Source: Zanthoxylum bungeanum
Lineage: Eukaryota; Streptophyta; Magnoliopsida; Sapindales; Rutaceae
Length of the DNA stretch: 64,000 bases
Direction of reading: 5' to 3'
Assembly: GCA_019454045.1 (NCBI GenBank)
Contig: SKCR01017741.1
Span: 1 to 64,000 of the forward strand
Position 1 is the stretch's first letter. Every line of letters begins with the position of its first letter. A program made the translations under genes and the position numbers. Below the pieces are notes generated by a model that was given only the letters and a program-made list of their open reading frames with translations, had not been told where the DNA came from and did no database searches. Positions 24,109 to 37,769 of the stretch are shown here, piece by piece.

Positions 24109-25554
24109 CAGAAGCAATGGTTCTTCTCTTGGCTTCATTTCTCATGCGACTCTCCTCGATAAGACACTGGATGTCTTGCAACTGTCGTTCTAAGTACAAC
24201 AATACTGATTCTTCAATCATCATTTCATCTATAGTTTCCTGTATAGTTTGGCGGAAAGTGTCAAGGGAATCTCAAAGCCTTTATTTTTTGGACATGGAGG
24301 AATGAAGCCCAACCTTTTGACTTTGTATGTGTCGATAGCGAGAGATGAGGGTTGTAACATCCTTCTGTATATCTTAAAGGAAGAGTCGGTCTTCCACCCA
24401 TATAGGCAAAACATGAAGGCCTAGCAGTTGCTCTAACTCAGAAGAAGTCTTTTCTAGTTTGAGCATGTTCTCTGGCATTGCGGCGAGACCGATCTCCAGA
24501 GTAGTGAGAGAAGCATATTGCTGAATAACCTCCTGAATGGCTTCCAAGTCTGTAGTGGCTCTGGCCGAAGATGAAGAGGGCTGAGACGGAATATGAAATA
24601 GTCGATCAAGATTATCGAGAAGATCCTGGACTGATTGTAGTAATGGATCGGACCCCTGTGTGCAAAAAAAAGAATTAGCAAATGAATCAAAAAAATGATA
24701 AAAGAGATAAGAGTAATAGGCTTATGGCTTCGGGAATCTGAGTGGAACTGGATGGTTCACCAGCAGTTTCTATAGGGGCCTCAAGTGGCACTCCAGGTTC
24801 TCCTCTAGAAGATTAGGGCGAGGGAATAAGAGATGTCGGCCGAAGAGGTGAGGAAAAAATAGCCGATGATGACGGCCATTCAAAAGCAGATGGTTGCTAC
24901 ACCAAAGGAACATGAGATATCGCCCGAAGAGGAGAGGGCGAATGAGCCGAAGACGACGACCGTTCAGGATCCGAAGGTTGTTGCATTGAAGGGACATGGG
25001 ACACTGCCCGAGGAGATGATGATTGTCGCGGCATGGTTGCTGGCTAGGCCTCTGTAGAAGAATCAGAATCGGAAGAGTCAGAAACATAAATAACTTTCAT
25101 CTCTTCATAAATGTGATGAATTGCATCGTCCTTATACATAGACCGAGCCTCCTCCAGTAATTCTAATTCAGCCAGACTAAATATACTACCTATATCTCTA
25201 TAACGCCCCTTAAACCACGCAGCAGTCCACCTGCGTACCAAGGGATAAAGCCGTTTGAGATGACGCCAAAGAGGCCCGTCATCAAGCCAAATAGGCTCAT
25301 TCTCTGGCCGAATAGGCTCTTCATCTGGGTCCTGCACATTAGGGACATGATCATCGAATGAGTGATATTCAAATAAGGGATGGTCCCCTGAGATTTCCTT
25401 AACTAGCGGGCGCGAACAATCTAATACTATACTTGACCCCATACCTTGAGAATCGGCTTTGGTCGAATGGACGGAATCGGCCGCTTCATCCTCTTATGGT
25501 GGGTATTGAACGATTGGGATACCGACCGCTTCACCCACATCCGACGGAAATTAC
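23700..25554 (-). pseudogene. 3' half of the antisense PMD gene of the Tat element (left of copia-D)
   Basis: Continuation of the minus-strand gene that starts at 46755, cut off by copia-D. On the minus strand are an exon ending ..GATTCTCAAG before gtatgg (donor near 25445), an acidic segment (25442-25044, ending in a DSD/S-rich tail), a Ser/Pro-rich linker (25040-24850), an intron with acceptor tttgcacacag at 24656-24666, and coiled-coil segments (24655-24374; 24223-23921, rich in E/L/R). Stops and frameshifts are present. No enzyme domain is seen; the coiled coils suggest oligomerisation. That these pieces form one gene is inferred from order, strand and splice signals. Confidence 0.6.
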
Positions 25555-25855
25555 TGTTGGGAAGCGGCCGCGAGTGCGCAGCGGAAAATTTAATAAATCA
25601 AATTATGATTCTGATATCCCTTTGCCCAAGACCCATTTGTTTTTATTATTCTACAAGCCTAGACATGTTACTATATATTCTAAGCGTAAAAACTCATAAA
25701 ACATGCAGAGAACATAAACCTAAACATGCTAACTATCAAAAGAACTCTAATTAAAATAAAGAAAGAAAAAGACTTACTTGAACCGAAGACTCATCCAGTC
25801 TTCCCTCCAATCTACAAGCTTTTCTCGAACTCATCAAGCTCTTCCACATTCCAAA
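25555..25855 (-). repeat. Copia-D 3' LTR, truncated
   Basis: Matches 43045-43345 closely (tgttgggaagcggcc..., ...ctcgaactcatcaagctctt). Homology stops at about 25850, where copia-B1 LTR sequence begins in mid-LTR. About 1.65 kb of this LTR is missing. Confidence 0.85.
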
Positions 25856-25865
25856 ACTCATCAAG

Positions 25866-28158
25866 CGAGGAACAAAACTTCAAGCTGTCCTCCAAGGTGG
25901 CTCACGGCATTCACTGGTCTTTGTCCTCCAAGAATTCAGCCATGGATGATCTCAAGCTCCAAGCTTTGTGATGTGTATTCCATGCTCACGGGTGCGGTTC
26001 CCTATCACCTTCACAAGACTCTTAAAGCGTGCTAGCACTCTGGAAATTTTGCCACAAAATTCCCTTATTTCTTCTTGCAAAACTCGGTAATTGCAGAATT
26101 TTGGGAGAGGAAAATGGCCCTTGGCCGAGAGGTGTAAAAGAGAAGAAGAAAAGATATGTTAAGTGTTGGTTGTTTTGATTTGTGTATCTAATACACATAA
26201 ATTGAATTTCAAAAATCCATTTACCAAAAGTCAAAGCATTAAAGCTTTGCCAACTACCACCATCAATCACAATGACAAGTTGTCATATCACTCAAAGTGA
26301 CTATACATCACATCAATTGATTGACTAGTGATTTGACGCTTGATGTGACTTGTGGGCCGCATTTGAATTCGAAATACGAGTGCGCCCGCAAACACTCTCG
26401 GGCTCGGGTTCGCTAATTCCAAATTAACGAATTTTCCATTGCGACGTAATTAAATAATTATGCCTAACAAAATCACTATTCACGTCGCTAACGAATTAAT
26501 TCTAAATTAACTTGTTCGCCCGAATTAAAATCTAATTTTAATTCCGCGTCGAAATCCAATTTCTTATAATATATCAAATATATTATTTTATCAATTAATT
26601 CCAAATTAATCGTTCTCTCTCTTAAATGATATTTTATCCCAGATAAAATATCTCCGCAATTAATCCCAGATTAATTTTCTCTCTCATTTAATTAATCCCA
26701 GATTAATAAAGTGCGATTCATACATCATCGATGAATCTTCGGGAAGCGACCCATGAGATCCCCGGATATGTTGGCAGTAAATTCGGTCGTCAGACTATCC
26801 GAACACGTATTTACCTAGTACTACGTTTTTACCGATTTACAAGATAGGGTTGGCTTCTAGCAAAGCGTCATGCCTACCCAATTCTCCAGAAATATCCTTA
26901 CTGGAATATGTGATCTATATCAGGCGTAGTATACATAGCATTGCGTATTACGATCCAATATCAGATGTCACATGCTAGGTCTGGGGCTGGAATTGTGTAT
27001 GCCCCGTATGAAGCACATATCGGATCTCTGGTAACTAGTAGGGGTGGGCGCGGTTCGGTTTGGTTCGGTTTTTGCTAAAAATCAAACCAAACCATATTTT
27101 ACGGTCCGGTTTTTTTACCTCTCAAATCAAACCAAATAAAATTATTAACAAATAAATTTAAGAATAAAAGTATTAACATACTAATAAAAAGAAAATATAA
27201 AGTAAAATTAAAAAAAATGCAAATCTTTTTATAAAAATATATAATTTTTTTATTATAACGGTTCAGTTCGGTTTAACAGGTGCGGTTCGGTTTAACATTT
27301 GAACCGAACCGTAAACCATTTGGGGTGGGCCAATCCGAACCGCAAACCGAACCGTTAGAAAAAAACCGTAAATTCGGTCCGGTTTGGTTCGGTTTGCGGT
27401 TTGGTTCGGTTCGGTCGGTTTTTTTGCCCACCCCTAGTAACTAGTCTCTTTAATCGGATAAACATGACCTAGTCATAATATCCCGATAGCTGCAGCATAT
27501 AAGAGAACTAGTTATGTATCCTACGTGATCATCATCTTCACTATTACTGGAGTGATACTTCCATCTCGACATCACACCCAATACACTATGATTCTCAATA
27601 TACCCAGAAGTGGCGTACGCAGAACCGGTTAAAGCCCTGGACGACCAAAACCTAAGTATATTGATTGTCGCAAGCATTAGCGGTGCAAGTCTCAGGTTAA
27701 GACCAAATACACCTACCCTGATTCGGACTTCCATAGACACATAGTAATACTACCAATGGAATTCCGAGGGGTCTATCCAGAGCGAAGCTGTTTCCGTGCC
27801 ATCGGTAAACACAACCTCCTATTACACTTGCATGAGTATCTTATACTCAAATATATGAGAACTATGTCGTTATGCCCTCACAACGCGCACAAGTGTAATA
27901 CTAGTCTTTTCGCATTATCGATGTCCAATCTTGATAATACTATGACTAGGGATATTTAATGATTAAACCTTCGTGAATTGATACTGTCTCATATCATCTC
28001 AATCCAAGAACTAATCATATAGACCTTTCATCATTTATACATCTTGGTGATCTAATCACAAATGATAAAAGAGCGATTTCCTTTCTCACATAGTTAATTT
28101 GTACAACAACACCATGATCTGTACAAATAGTGACGCTATGGGTCATAACTGTCCAACA
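25866..28158 (-). repeat. Copia-B1 3' LTR (5'-truncated, with hAT insertion)
   Basis: Collinear with 34466-36367 from cgaggaacaaaac to gtccaaca, apart from the insertion at 27039-27436. It begins abruptly within copia-D LTR sequence. Confidence 0.88.
27039..27436. mobile_element. Small hAT MITE in the copia-B1 LTR
   Basis: 398 bases. Terminal inverted repeats taggggtgggc and gcccacccctA, perfect 8-bp duplication gtaactag (27031-27038, 27437-27444). Subterminal ggttcggttt repeats. The partner LTR has the unfilled site (gcaactag, about 35651). No coding capacity. Confidence 0.93.
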
Positions 28159-29137
28159 ATCTCTCACTTGGCCTATAGCCAGTCACTCAAGTGTCCTACA
28201 CCCGAACTATGTACGGTTCGCTCAAACTTCTGCTGAGGAAAAGGCTTTCGTCAGCGGATTTGCATGATTATCATCTGATGCAATTTATACGATCATCACA
28301 TCGCCACGATGTATGATCCGAACGGATCAGATGAATAATCAAAGTATATATCTGGATCGTCGATGATACCATTAATTCTTTAGCCTGTGCTGTAGCCTAG
28401 CTCAGCTGCTAACATAATTATATCTAATCTAATTAGATTTATTATCGACCCAAATGGCTTCTATTGCTGCCTCAGCTGCAGCAATAACCCGCTTTTGTTG
28501 TTTATTCGGTAACAGTATCTTGCTTGGAAGATTTCCAGCTCACTGTTCCGTTATTCAAACTGTATAGTACCATTTTTGCGACTTACAGTCGTTATTATCG
28601 GTTAGGAAACTTGTAGTAATGAACCCAGTCACTTCAAGTTCTCATTCTCCATAGTTTAAGACAGCATCCTTAGTTCTCTAAGATACTAAAGGATGTTCTT
28701 AACTTCAATCTAGTGACTATCACTTGGATTGACCTGATTGTGAATCCCTATGCTCAAAGCATATGAGACACCAGGTCGCGTACATTTATTTCAATGTACG
28801 ATTTCTCGAAGAGTGTGAACAACTTTTAAATCTATTAATTAGATCTTTATTCCTAGAATAAAGGTTGTTTCTCCCAATAATTCTACGGAGAATTTTTCAT
28901 GAAAGCCAAGCTTTCACTGATTGTATTATGGGAATATCATTTCCAAGAAATGACATGTCATCATTTTATAGGACAGTCACTTTCAGTGCGCTCCCACTAA
29001 CCTCCTTATATACACAAGAATCATTTTCGTTTTGAATTAAATCATATACCATTATGATTACATCAAAACGATAATTCCAAGAACGATATGCTTGCTTCAA
29101 TCCATACATGGATCGTATAACCTGCAAACCTTTTTTT

Positions 29138-29320
29138 CTAGTTATAGTACGACAAAACCGTCAGGATCTTATAAACATCCTCCAAAAGGTTTCCGTTAAG
29201 GAAAACGGTTTTGGCATTCAGCTGCCATATTTCATGAATGAAACATACAACATCAGCAAGCATTGTCCAAATGGATTTAACCATGGCAATGATTAAAAGG
29301 TTTCGTCGTAATCGACACAA
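29138..29320 (-). pseudogene. Copia-B1 reverse transcriptase remnant
   Basis: A 60-residue minus-strand frame with KSIWTMLAD, EIWQLNAKTVFLNGNLLEDVY, matching the copia RT segment that carries the first catalytic Asp (here Asn). Flanking RT sequence is out of frame. Confidence 0.75.
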
Positions 29321-30584
29321 AGTTGATAACGATACCTTTTCGCTACAAGCCTAGCTTAGTACGTTTGTATATTGCCTTTCATGTATGTCTTCCTTGAAGA
29401 CTTATGTAGTACCAGTAGGCACAATTCCTTCCGGTACATCAACTAGTATCCAAACTTAGTTGGTATACATGGAATCCATTTCGGATGTTATGGCACTTTG
29501 CCATAATAGGGAGTTGATACCTTGTATCACTTCCTCATACATAATCAGTTCGTATACCTCAATAAGATTGACATCTTTAAGAGGTGAGATCAGAAACTCA
29601 GACCCAGGTTTGACTCTCTCCGACTTACGTGGTTCTTGTGTATTCGAAGATTACTGGTTTAGTTTCATCATTGATGAACTATTTGTGTTCCATTAAGGAA
29701 TCGATGCCTAGAATAGTATTACTCCGATTTTCATCAAGTTTTCTTTTCTCCTACTTACCACTGCATATAGGTATTCCTCTTAGGAAAATCGCATGGTGAG
29801 CAACAATTTCATTGTTCTCTTGTGAGTTGTATAAGTACTGTACTTTTGGTTTCCCTAGGATAACCCACAACTTAGGCATTTATCTGATTTGGGTTCTAGT
29901 TTGGTCTCATCCAAACATATGTCATTCCCAAATCTTTAGGAATGAGAAACCCTGTTTCTTTCCTGTTCATATCTAATATGAAGTCTTTCAAACAGATTTT
30001 ATGGAACCTTATTCAAAATAAGTTTTGCACTGTTTAATGTGTATCCGTTGAAGGAAATGGTAGCTTAGAGCGACTCATGATTAACTTTATCATGTCCAAC
30101 AAAATTTGGTTTCTCCGTTCGGACACACCGTCAAACTGACGTGTTCCGGGAGGAGTCCTCATTGAAAGAATACTATACTCTTTCAAGTATTTGAGAAACT
30201 TATTGCTTAAGTATTTTCCATCATGGTTTAACCGTGACGGTTTTAATACTTTAGCCGATATGTTTGTCTACTTCCTGTCGAAACTTTATGAAAGTTTCCG
30301 ATTTATGTTTCTAAGGAAACACATAACCATAACGCGATTCCACATCCGTAAAGGTCACGAAACATTCATATCCACCTCTAGCCTAGCTAGATATGGGCCC
30401 ACTTACGTCACTATGAACGAGGGCTAACAGATCGGTGGCACTTGCATTTTTACCAAGTAAAGGTGTTTTAGGCACTTTGCCTAACAAACTATATTCGTAG
30501 ACTTTATTTGATTGGAATCAAATTTGTCCTAGTACCCACTCTTCAAAAGTGCGGATATACGAGTCTTGTTTGATTGTGCCCCAG

Positions 30585-31225
30585 ACAACAATGCCACAGA
30601 AGTTTCTTCTGATCAAATCAGTTTGAACTATTTGTTTGTCATGTTAAATGTTTGAGATTTATTTATATTCAAAATATAAATTCTGTTAATCACATCTAAT
30701 GTGTTTATCTCAGTATCATCTTTATAAAATAAAACACTTTAGTGTTCTAGAATATAAAGGTACACCCGCAGTGGGTTATACACTGATATAGAGATAATGT
30801 TTCTAGTCAAACTAGTTATATTATAACAGTTTCCAAATTTAGGTACACACCCGAAGGGTAGTTCCTAAATTAGGTATCTACGGTTATAACAACGACAGAA
30901 TTATGTTAGCAGACATCAATGCCACACATAAGTCTCAACTGATTAATTCAGTTTGAGCTATTTGTTTGTCATGTCATGAGATTTATTTATATTCAAAATA
31001 TAAATATTGTTATTCACATCTAATGTGTTTATCTCAATATCATCTTTATAAAATGAAACACTTTAGTGTTCTAGAATATAAAGGTATATCCGCAACGGAT
31101 CATACTCTGATATGGAGATAATATTTCTAGTCAAACTAGTTATATTTTAACATTTTCCTAATTTAAGTACACACCCAAATGGTAGTTCCTAAACTTAGGT
31201 ATCTACGGATAAAAAAGTGATTGTC
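30585..31225. repeat. Tandem duplication of about 325 bases in copia-B1
   Basis: The segment from caatgccaca to ggtatctacgg occurs twice (about 30585-30905 and 30912-31225) with about 10% differences. Copia-B2 has it once (54900-55200), so it arose in B1 or its branch. Confidence 0.85.
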
Positions 31226-34200
31226 GTCCCGTTTCTGATTCGCATATCAATCTCATCTGAAGTCAATATCCTGCTCATAGCACATTCTGCACACCAGTAC
31301 ATATCTATGTACCACATCCAATATCTAAAATCCAATTTTAATACTAGTAGTGAACATGTTTATGACAATCATATTTGAAGTCGGAGCCTTGCATGTCTTC
31401 TCTTCCTTCATGTCTGCCTTGTCCATACGGCAGTCATGCTTCCAGTGACCCTATTTGCCACAGTTTAGGCTGACATTTTGGGATATGTCCTTTGTCTTCC
31501 CAGAAGATTATAATGACTTTTGCCTTCGCCCCTTTTCCACACCCCAGAAGCCTTTGGTCAAGCCTTGGCCTTCTAGAATGTCGAAGTAAGATGCGTCTTG
31601 CGCTTCTTGCCTTATTGCAAACTTTTGGCTTTGTCTCCTTGAGAATAGCCATTAAGTCTCCAAGCGTTTACTATTGCAATTGGTTCTTCTAAGATCTAGA
31701 GATAGATCTATGAAGATCCTTCAATTTCAATATCATACTATAAGGATTTAATCCTTAGTTCTGATTAAGAAATTAAGGAGTCTATTTGGCAAGCTTATTG
31801 GATTAAGCACTAAAGTTATCATTACATGAATATTCCAAATATCATGTTCTACTATTTGCTCAACTCCTGACTTAGGCATAAGATGTTATTTTATCAAATA
31901 AAGTAACTTCTTAGTTTTCAAGACTATCCTGAAGTTTTATTCCCAATTTGAAAATTAAAGTCGTTTAAATACATTTTCACTCAGGATTATATTTTAAACA
32001 CTAATCTTTCAATTTATCTTGATTCCAATAGTCCAACTATCGAATCAACGATTTTAGGTACTATTTATTATAATGATTACTATAGTCCAACTATATAATC
32101 AACTATAATTTAAATAAGTTAAATTCAATTATATTGATTACTATAATCCAATTATAAAATCAACTATTAATTGAAATTGTTTGAATACAGTCCAACTGTT
32201 TTAAAACAACGATTAATTATTAGTCCAACTAATAAATAATTTATTTGACGAAATATTTGAAATGAGCGCGTATGGCAAGTAACTAAACGAATATTGCAAA
32301 TTTAATACTTGCCTCCCACTATTTTTCGGCGAGCCTCTAACCCTCTGTTGAGTACTCGGGAAACCTTGTTTCCTAGTGGGCTAGGATCCCGTTAAATAAC
32401 ACACAATCTTGACTTTGGCCAACAAATTGTATGATAATTAACTAGGTAGATCTCTAAGATCAATTGGATCCCATCCAATTCCTAGATCCAGTAGGTGGAC
32501 ATCCAAGTCCGAAACATATATCTTATATATGCCAATATATCCAATATATTGCCTACCCTTTTTATTTTGAATCAACTAAGCCTTGGCTGTGGCACAACAA
32601 ACTTAGTGATCTCAGTTAAGCGGAACTCATTGACTATGGAAAGCTTCGTAATCAATGTCGATGGATAAGAAGTGATCTTGACTTTGGCCAACAAATCACA
32701 ACTTGGAAAAGACACTGATATGGAACAAAGCCTTCGTGATTCAAACACATCCTCGACGGACAAAGGTCTTGACTTTGGCCAACAAACCAATGCCAGTCTT
32801 GGATCTTGAGTAAGAATCACTCAATGAAAGGAAAAATGCTTAATATTAAGTGAGGGTTTTTCGCGTGTAATTGGCAACCAATTAATTATCTTTGTTAAGG
32901 TCTCATCATCATACACCCTTAAACATCCATTCTAAACACATAATAAGGCGCATATAAATAAAATAATAATGATATACGGATGGATACTTTAACACATTGT
33001 TCCTAGAACAAATCTCTCTATTTCCTCTCTCTTGCTAGCACATGTATTACTTCTACCCGTTACATAACACTTCTAAAGAAACCTCATTTACATTGAGGGG
33101 AATAGGTGAGAAGAGAAATACAAAGAGTAAGGAGGTAATAGGCTGGACACGCAGGTCCAATTAATAAATTCTAAATTTATTACAACAATTTCAAAAATTG
33201 CCCCACCAATCTAATATCCATCCGATATACATTATTCATACATCGCAACCATGTAGTCACACAAGCATGTTATTAATCAATCTAATCCAATTAATTAATT
33301 TGAATATTAATGTCCATCCAATGTTCAAACAATGATTTGATTATGCGTGAGTCAAACTCGTTTTACGAATAAGTACTCAAAGTACGAATTCTAGAATTAA
33401 ATTAAACTACAACATTAAATCCAATTTAATTTGTATTTAATAATAATTCATTATTTAATTCCAAATTAAATATTACATTTTATTAATGAACCTTTACGAC
33501 TTAGATTCTAAATCTAATCGTTACTGGTCTCAAAGCCCGATTAACATCCAATGTCAATTTAATTTAAAGTCCAATGGGCTTTCAATTAATTTCTAAGGCA
33601 TGGACTTTTGGTCAATATGGGTCAAACCCAAATACCAAAGCCCATTTAAGGAATCACCCTTATTTGCCAAGAAACCAATTTAGGCCCATTAGTCCCAATT
33701 AAAGTTAAAGGTCCATTAAGTCATAATTGGACTTTATGGATATGGTTTTGGGCCCAATTGGATCCAGTCAATTTAGCCTAAACCTAACTTGGTACAACCA
33801 AGCCCATTAAGCCCAATTACAACTTTTCAAGCCCAATTTCCAAAATAGGCCGAATTAATTTAATTTCAAAATTCCAAATTTCATAATTAAATTAACCTAA
33901 AGTGTATGCCATAATTAATTACCCAAATTAATATTTCTAAATCACAAATTTGTACAATTAATTATGCTCAATATCATCAAAACATGTCCAACACATTTTA
34001 ATCAAAAATCAAGTCATTTCCCATGCTTAATGGTCACGGCATTTTGGGGTAATTTATGTCTGATTCGGTTTCAATCCAATTAAATCCACAATCAACATTA
34101 AATCAACATTTCCAAAATGATTTTAACTCACCCAATGATCAAAATCAAAAAATACCATGACATATGGCACTTGTTCATATTCGGCCAAACCAATATTTTT

Positions 34201-34356
34201 GGGCAAAAATTGATCCAATCAAATTTCATGAAATTGATCCAATACAACTTCAATTAAACATCATTCAAGCATACTCAATCAAAGAATTTTCTCAAATCAT
34301 GCTCAAATTCAATTTACCCTATTTTAACCCTAAGTTCAAGTTTCATGCTCAACTTC

Positions 34357-34368
34357 GCTCTAATACCA
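34357..34368 (-). other. Primer binding site of copia-B1
   Basis: gctctaatacca, complement tggtattagagc, one mismatch from the initiator-tRNA-Met site of plant copia elements. Adjoins the 5' LTR. Confidence 0.8.
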
Positions 34369-34369
34369 T

Positions 34370-36367
34370 TGTTGGGTCTCTAAGGTCCCGGGATCAAATC
34401 AAGCAATGAAACCATGTGCGAATACAACAAGGAAGTTGCAGAATAATTACAATGATCGGTTGAGCGATGCGAGGAACAAAACTTCAAGCTTTCCTCTAAG
34501 GTAGCTCACGGCATTCACTGGTCTTTGTCCTCCAAGAATTAGGCCATGGATGATCTCAAGCTCCAAGCTTTGTGATGTGTATTCCATGCTCACGGGTGCG
34601 GTTCCCTATCACCTTCGCAAGACTCTTAAAGCGTGCTAGCACTCCGGAAATTTTGCCACAAAATTCCCTTATTTCTTCTTGCAAAACTCGGTAATTGCAG
34701 AATTTTGGGAGAGGAAAATGGCCCTTGGCCGAGAGGTGTGAGAGAGAAGAAGAAGAGATGTGTTAAGTGTTGGTTGTTTTGATTTGTGTATCTAATACAC
34801 ATAAATTGAATTTCAAAAATCCATTTACCAAAAGTCAAAGCATTAAAGCTTTGCCAACTACCACCATCAATCACAATGACAAGTTGTCATATCACTCAAA
34901 GTGACTAGACATCACATCAATTGATTGACTAGTGATTTGACGCTTGATGTGACTTGTGGGCCGCACTTGAATTCGAAATATGAGTGCGCCCGCAAACACT
35001 CTCGGGCTCTGGTTCACTAATTCCAAATTAACAAATTTTCCATTGCGACGTAATTAAATAATTATGCCTAGCAAAATCACTATTCACGTCGCTAACGAAT
35101 TAATTCTAAATTAATTCGTTCGCCCGAATTAAAATCTAATTTTAATTCTACGTCGAAATCCAATTTCGTATAATATATCTCGAATATATTAATTTAATCG
35201 ATTAATTCCAAATTAATTGTTATCTCTCTTTAATTAATATTTTATCCCAAATAAAATATCTCTCCAATTAATCCCAGATTAATTTTCTCTCTCATCATTA
35301 ATTAATCCCAGATTAATAAAGTACGAGTTATACATCATCGGTGAATCTTCGGGAAGTGACCCATGAGATCCCCGGATATGTTGACAGTAAATCGGGTCGT
35401 CGGACTATCCGATCACGTAAGTACCTAGTACTACGTTTATACCGATTTACAAGACAATGTTGGCTTCTAGCAAAGCGCCATGCCTACCTAATTCTCCAGA
35501 AATATCCTTACAGGAATATAGTGATCTATATCAGGCGTAGTATACATAGTATGTCGTATTTCGATCCAGTATCAGATGATCACATGTAAGGCATGAGGCT
35601 GGTACAATGTCTACCCCATACGAAGCATATATCGGATTACGAGCAACTAGTCTCTTTATTATCGGATAATCATGACCAAGTCATATTATCCTGATGGTTG
35701 CAACCCTTTAGAGAACCAGTTCTGTATCCCTGCGCGATCATCATCTCCATATGACTGGAGTGATACTTTCGTCTTGACATCACACCCAACACACTACGAT
35801 TCTCAATATACCCAGCAGAGGCGTACGCAGAACCGGTTAAAGCCCTCGATGACCAAAACCAAAGTATATTGATTGTCGCAAGTATTAGCGGTGAAAGTCT
35901 CAAGTTAAGACCAAATACACATACCCTGATTCAGACTTCCATAGACACATAGTAATACTACCAATGGAATTCCGATGGGTCTATCCAGAGCGAAGCTGTT
36001 TCCGTGCCATCGGTAAACACAACCTCCTATTACACTTGCATGAGTATCTTATACCCAAATATATGAGAACTATGTCGTTATGCCCTCACAACGCGCACAA
36101 GTGTAATACTAGTCTTTTTCGCATTATCGATGTCCAATCTCGATAATACTCTGACTAGGGATATTTAATGATTAAACCTTCATGGATTGATACTGTCTCA
36201 TATCATCTCAATCCAAGAACTAATCATATGGACCTTTCATCATTTATACATCTTGGTGATCTAATCACAAATGATAAAAGAGCAATTTCCTTTGTCACAT
36301 AGTTAATTTGTACAACAACACCATGATCTGTACAAATAGTGACGCTATGGGTCATAACTGTCCAACA
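34370..36367 (-). repeat. Copia-B1 5' LTR
   Basis: 1998 bases, tgttgggtct...gtccaaca (plus-strand view), next to the PBS. No genes; the open frames at 35341-35589 and 35670-36146 recur in every copy of this LTR and are chance. Confidence 0.88.
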
Positions 36368-36372
36368 ATGTG

Positions 36373-37210
36373 GACATTGCTCCTTAGATAATTTGATTCC
36401 ATGATAAGTAGGTAAATTACCTCTTTTGGAATCTTCCATTTTGAATCTTTTCAAAACTTTATCTATGTATGTAGATTGAGAAAGTCATAACAACCTCTTA
36501 GATCTATTACGGTAGATCTTAATGCTGAGGATGTAGGCTGCTTCTCCCGAATCTTTCATGGAGAAATTCTGAGATAACTATTGCTTGGTGGCTTACATCA
36601 TGGGAATATCATTCCCGATGATTAATATGTCATCAACATATAATACAAGAAATACAACAACACTTCCATTACTTTTCTTGTAAACACAAGGCTCGTCTAC
36701 ATATTTGATGACATCAAATTCTTTGATTGTTTCATCAAATCGTATATTCCAACTTCTGGAGGCTTGCTTGAGTCCATAAATGGATCATTTAAGCTTGCAT
36801 ACTTTATTATGATCATCCTTAGATGCAAACCTCTCAGGTTGTGTCATATAGACTTCCTCTACGAGGTTCCCATTAATGAAGGCTATTTTGACATCCATAT
36901 GCCAAATCTCATAATCAAAGTGTGCAGCTAGTGCCAGTAAAATTTGAATGGACTTTATCATTGTAACAGGAGAGAAGGTTTCCTCATAGTCAATTCCTTG
37001 GATTTGTCTATAACCTTTCTCCACCAACCTAGCCTTATAGGTTTGGATGTTGCCTTCTGCATCAATTTTACGCTTGTAAATCCACTTGCAGCCTATGGGT
37101 TTTTTCCCTTTAGGTGCATCCACCAAGTCCCAGACTTTATTCTGATACATATAATCTATTTCTAATTTCATGGCCTCAAGCCACTTAACTGAATCAATGT
37201 CACGCATTGC
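36373..37210 (-). pseudogene. Copia-D reverse transcriptase (interrupted by copia-B1)
   Basis: The open frame 37207-36785 shows WLEAMKLEIDYMYQNKVWDLV, GCKWIYKRK, YEETFSPVTMIKSIQILL and YEIWHMDVKIAFINGNL, the N-terminal half of copia RT. A C-terminal piece (SKRGNLPTYHGIKLSKEQCP, about 36373-36440) abuts the copia-B1 end at 36367. Everything downstream is lost. Confidence 0.85.
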
Positions 37211-37769
37211 TTCGTCATAACTGGTGGGATCATCATTATCAGTGACCTAATCATGTTCCTTATCAATATGGAAACCATATCTTTCAGGCTCATATCTTTT
37301 CCTACTATACCTTCTAAGTTCATAACCTTGTGGTTGTTCCGTTGCTACCCTTTTGAGGGGCCTGAGGTTTAGTTCTATGTTAGTTTGTTCTTCGTGTACC
37401 TCATTGAGGTCAAGTATAGTCCCACTATATTTCTTGAGAAGGAATTCATTCTCTAGAAATTTAGCATTTCGTGAGACAAATGTTCTTTATTTATTTGGGA
37501 CGTAGAACATGTATGCTCTTGAGTCCAAGACATATCCTACAAACTTATATTTAATTGCCCTATCATCCAATTTGTTAGTTTGTGTGAGCTTAACATATGT
37601 GTCACATCCCCAAACTCTTAAATAACTAAGACTATGACGTTTCCCATACCATAAATCATATGGTGTTTGACTAACAGTCTTGGAAGGAACTTGGTTTAGT
37701 AGAAGTGTTTGCAGTTTCTAAAATAAGACCCCAAAATGAAAGAGGTAGATTTGTGTCCGGCATCATTGA

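Larger units (their letters stand above)
25866..36367 (-). mobile_element. Copia-B1: decayed Ty1/copia element inserted in copia-D RT
   Basis: LTRs at 25866-28158 (lacking about the first 95 bases, holding a hAT insertion) and 34370-36367. PBS at 34357-34368. Right flank atgtg; the left duplication is lost. Coding remnants on the minus strand run in copia order: a zinc knuckle near 31434-31480, integrase (GVSERRNQILL, about 30100-30160) and RT (LNAKTVFLNGNLLEDVY, 29138-29320). No long open frame survives. The 28159-34356 interior is otherwise degenerate. Confidence 0.85.

Noticed and set aside
35341..35589. Open frame repeated at 59267-59680
   Set aside because: It is LTR sequence of the copia-B family, so recurrence reflects the repeat and not a conserved protein.
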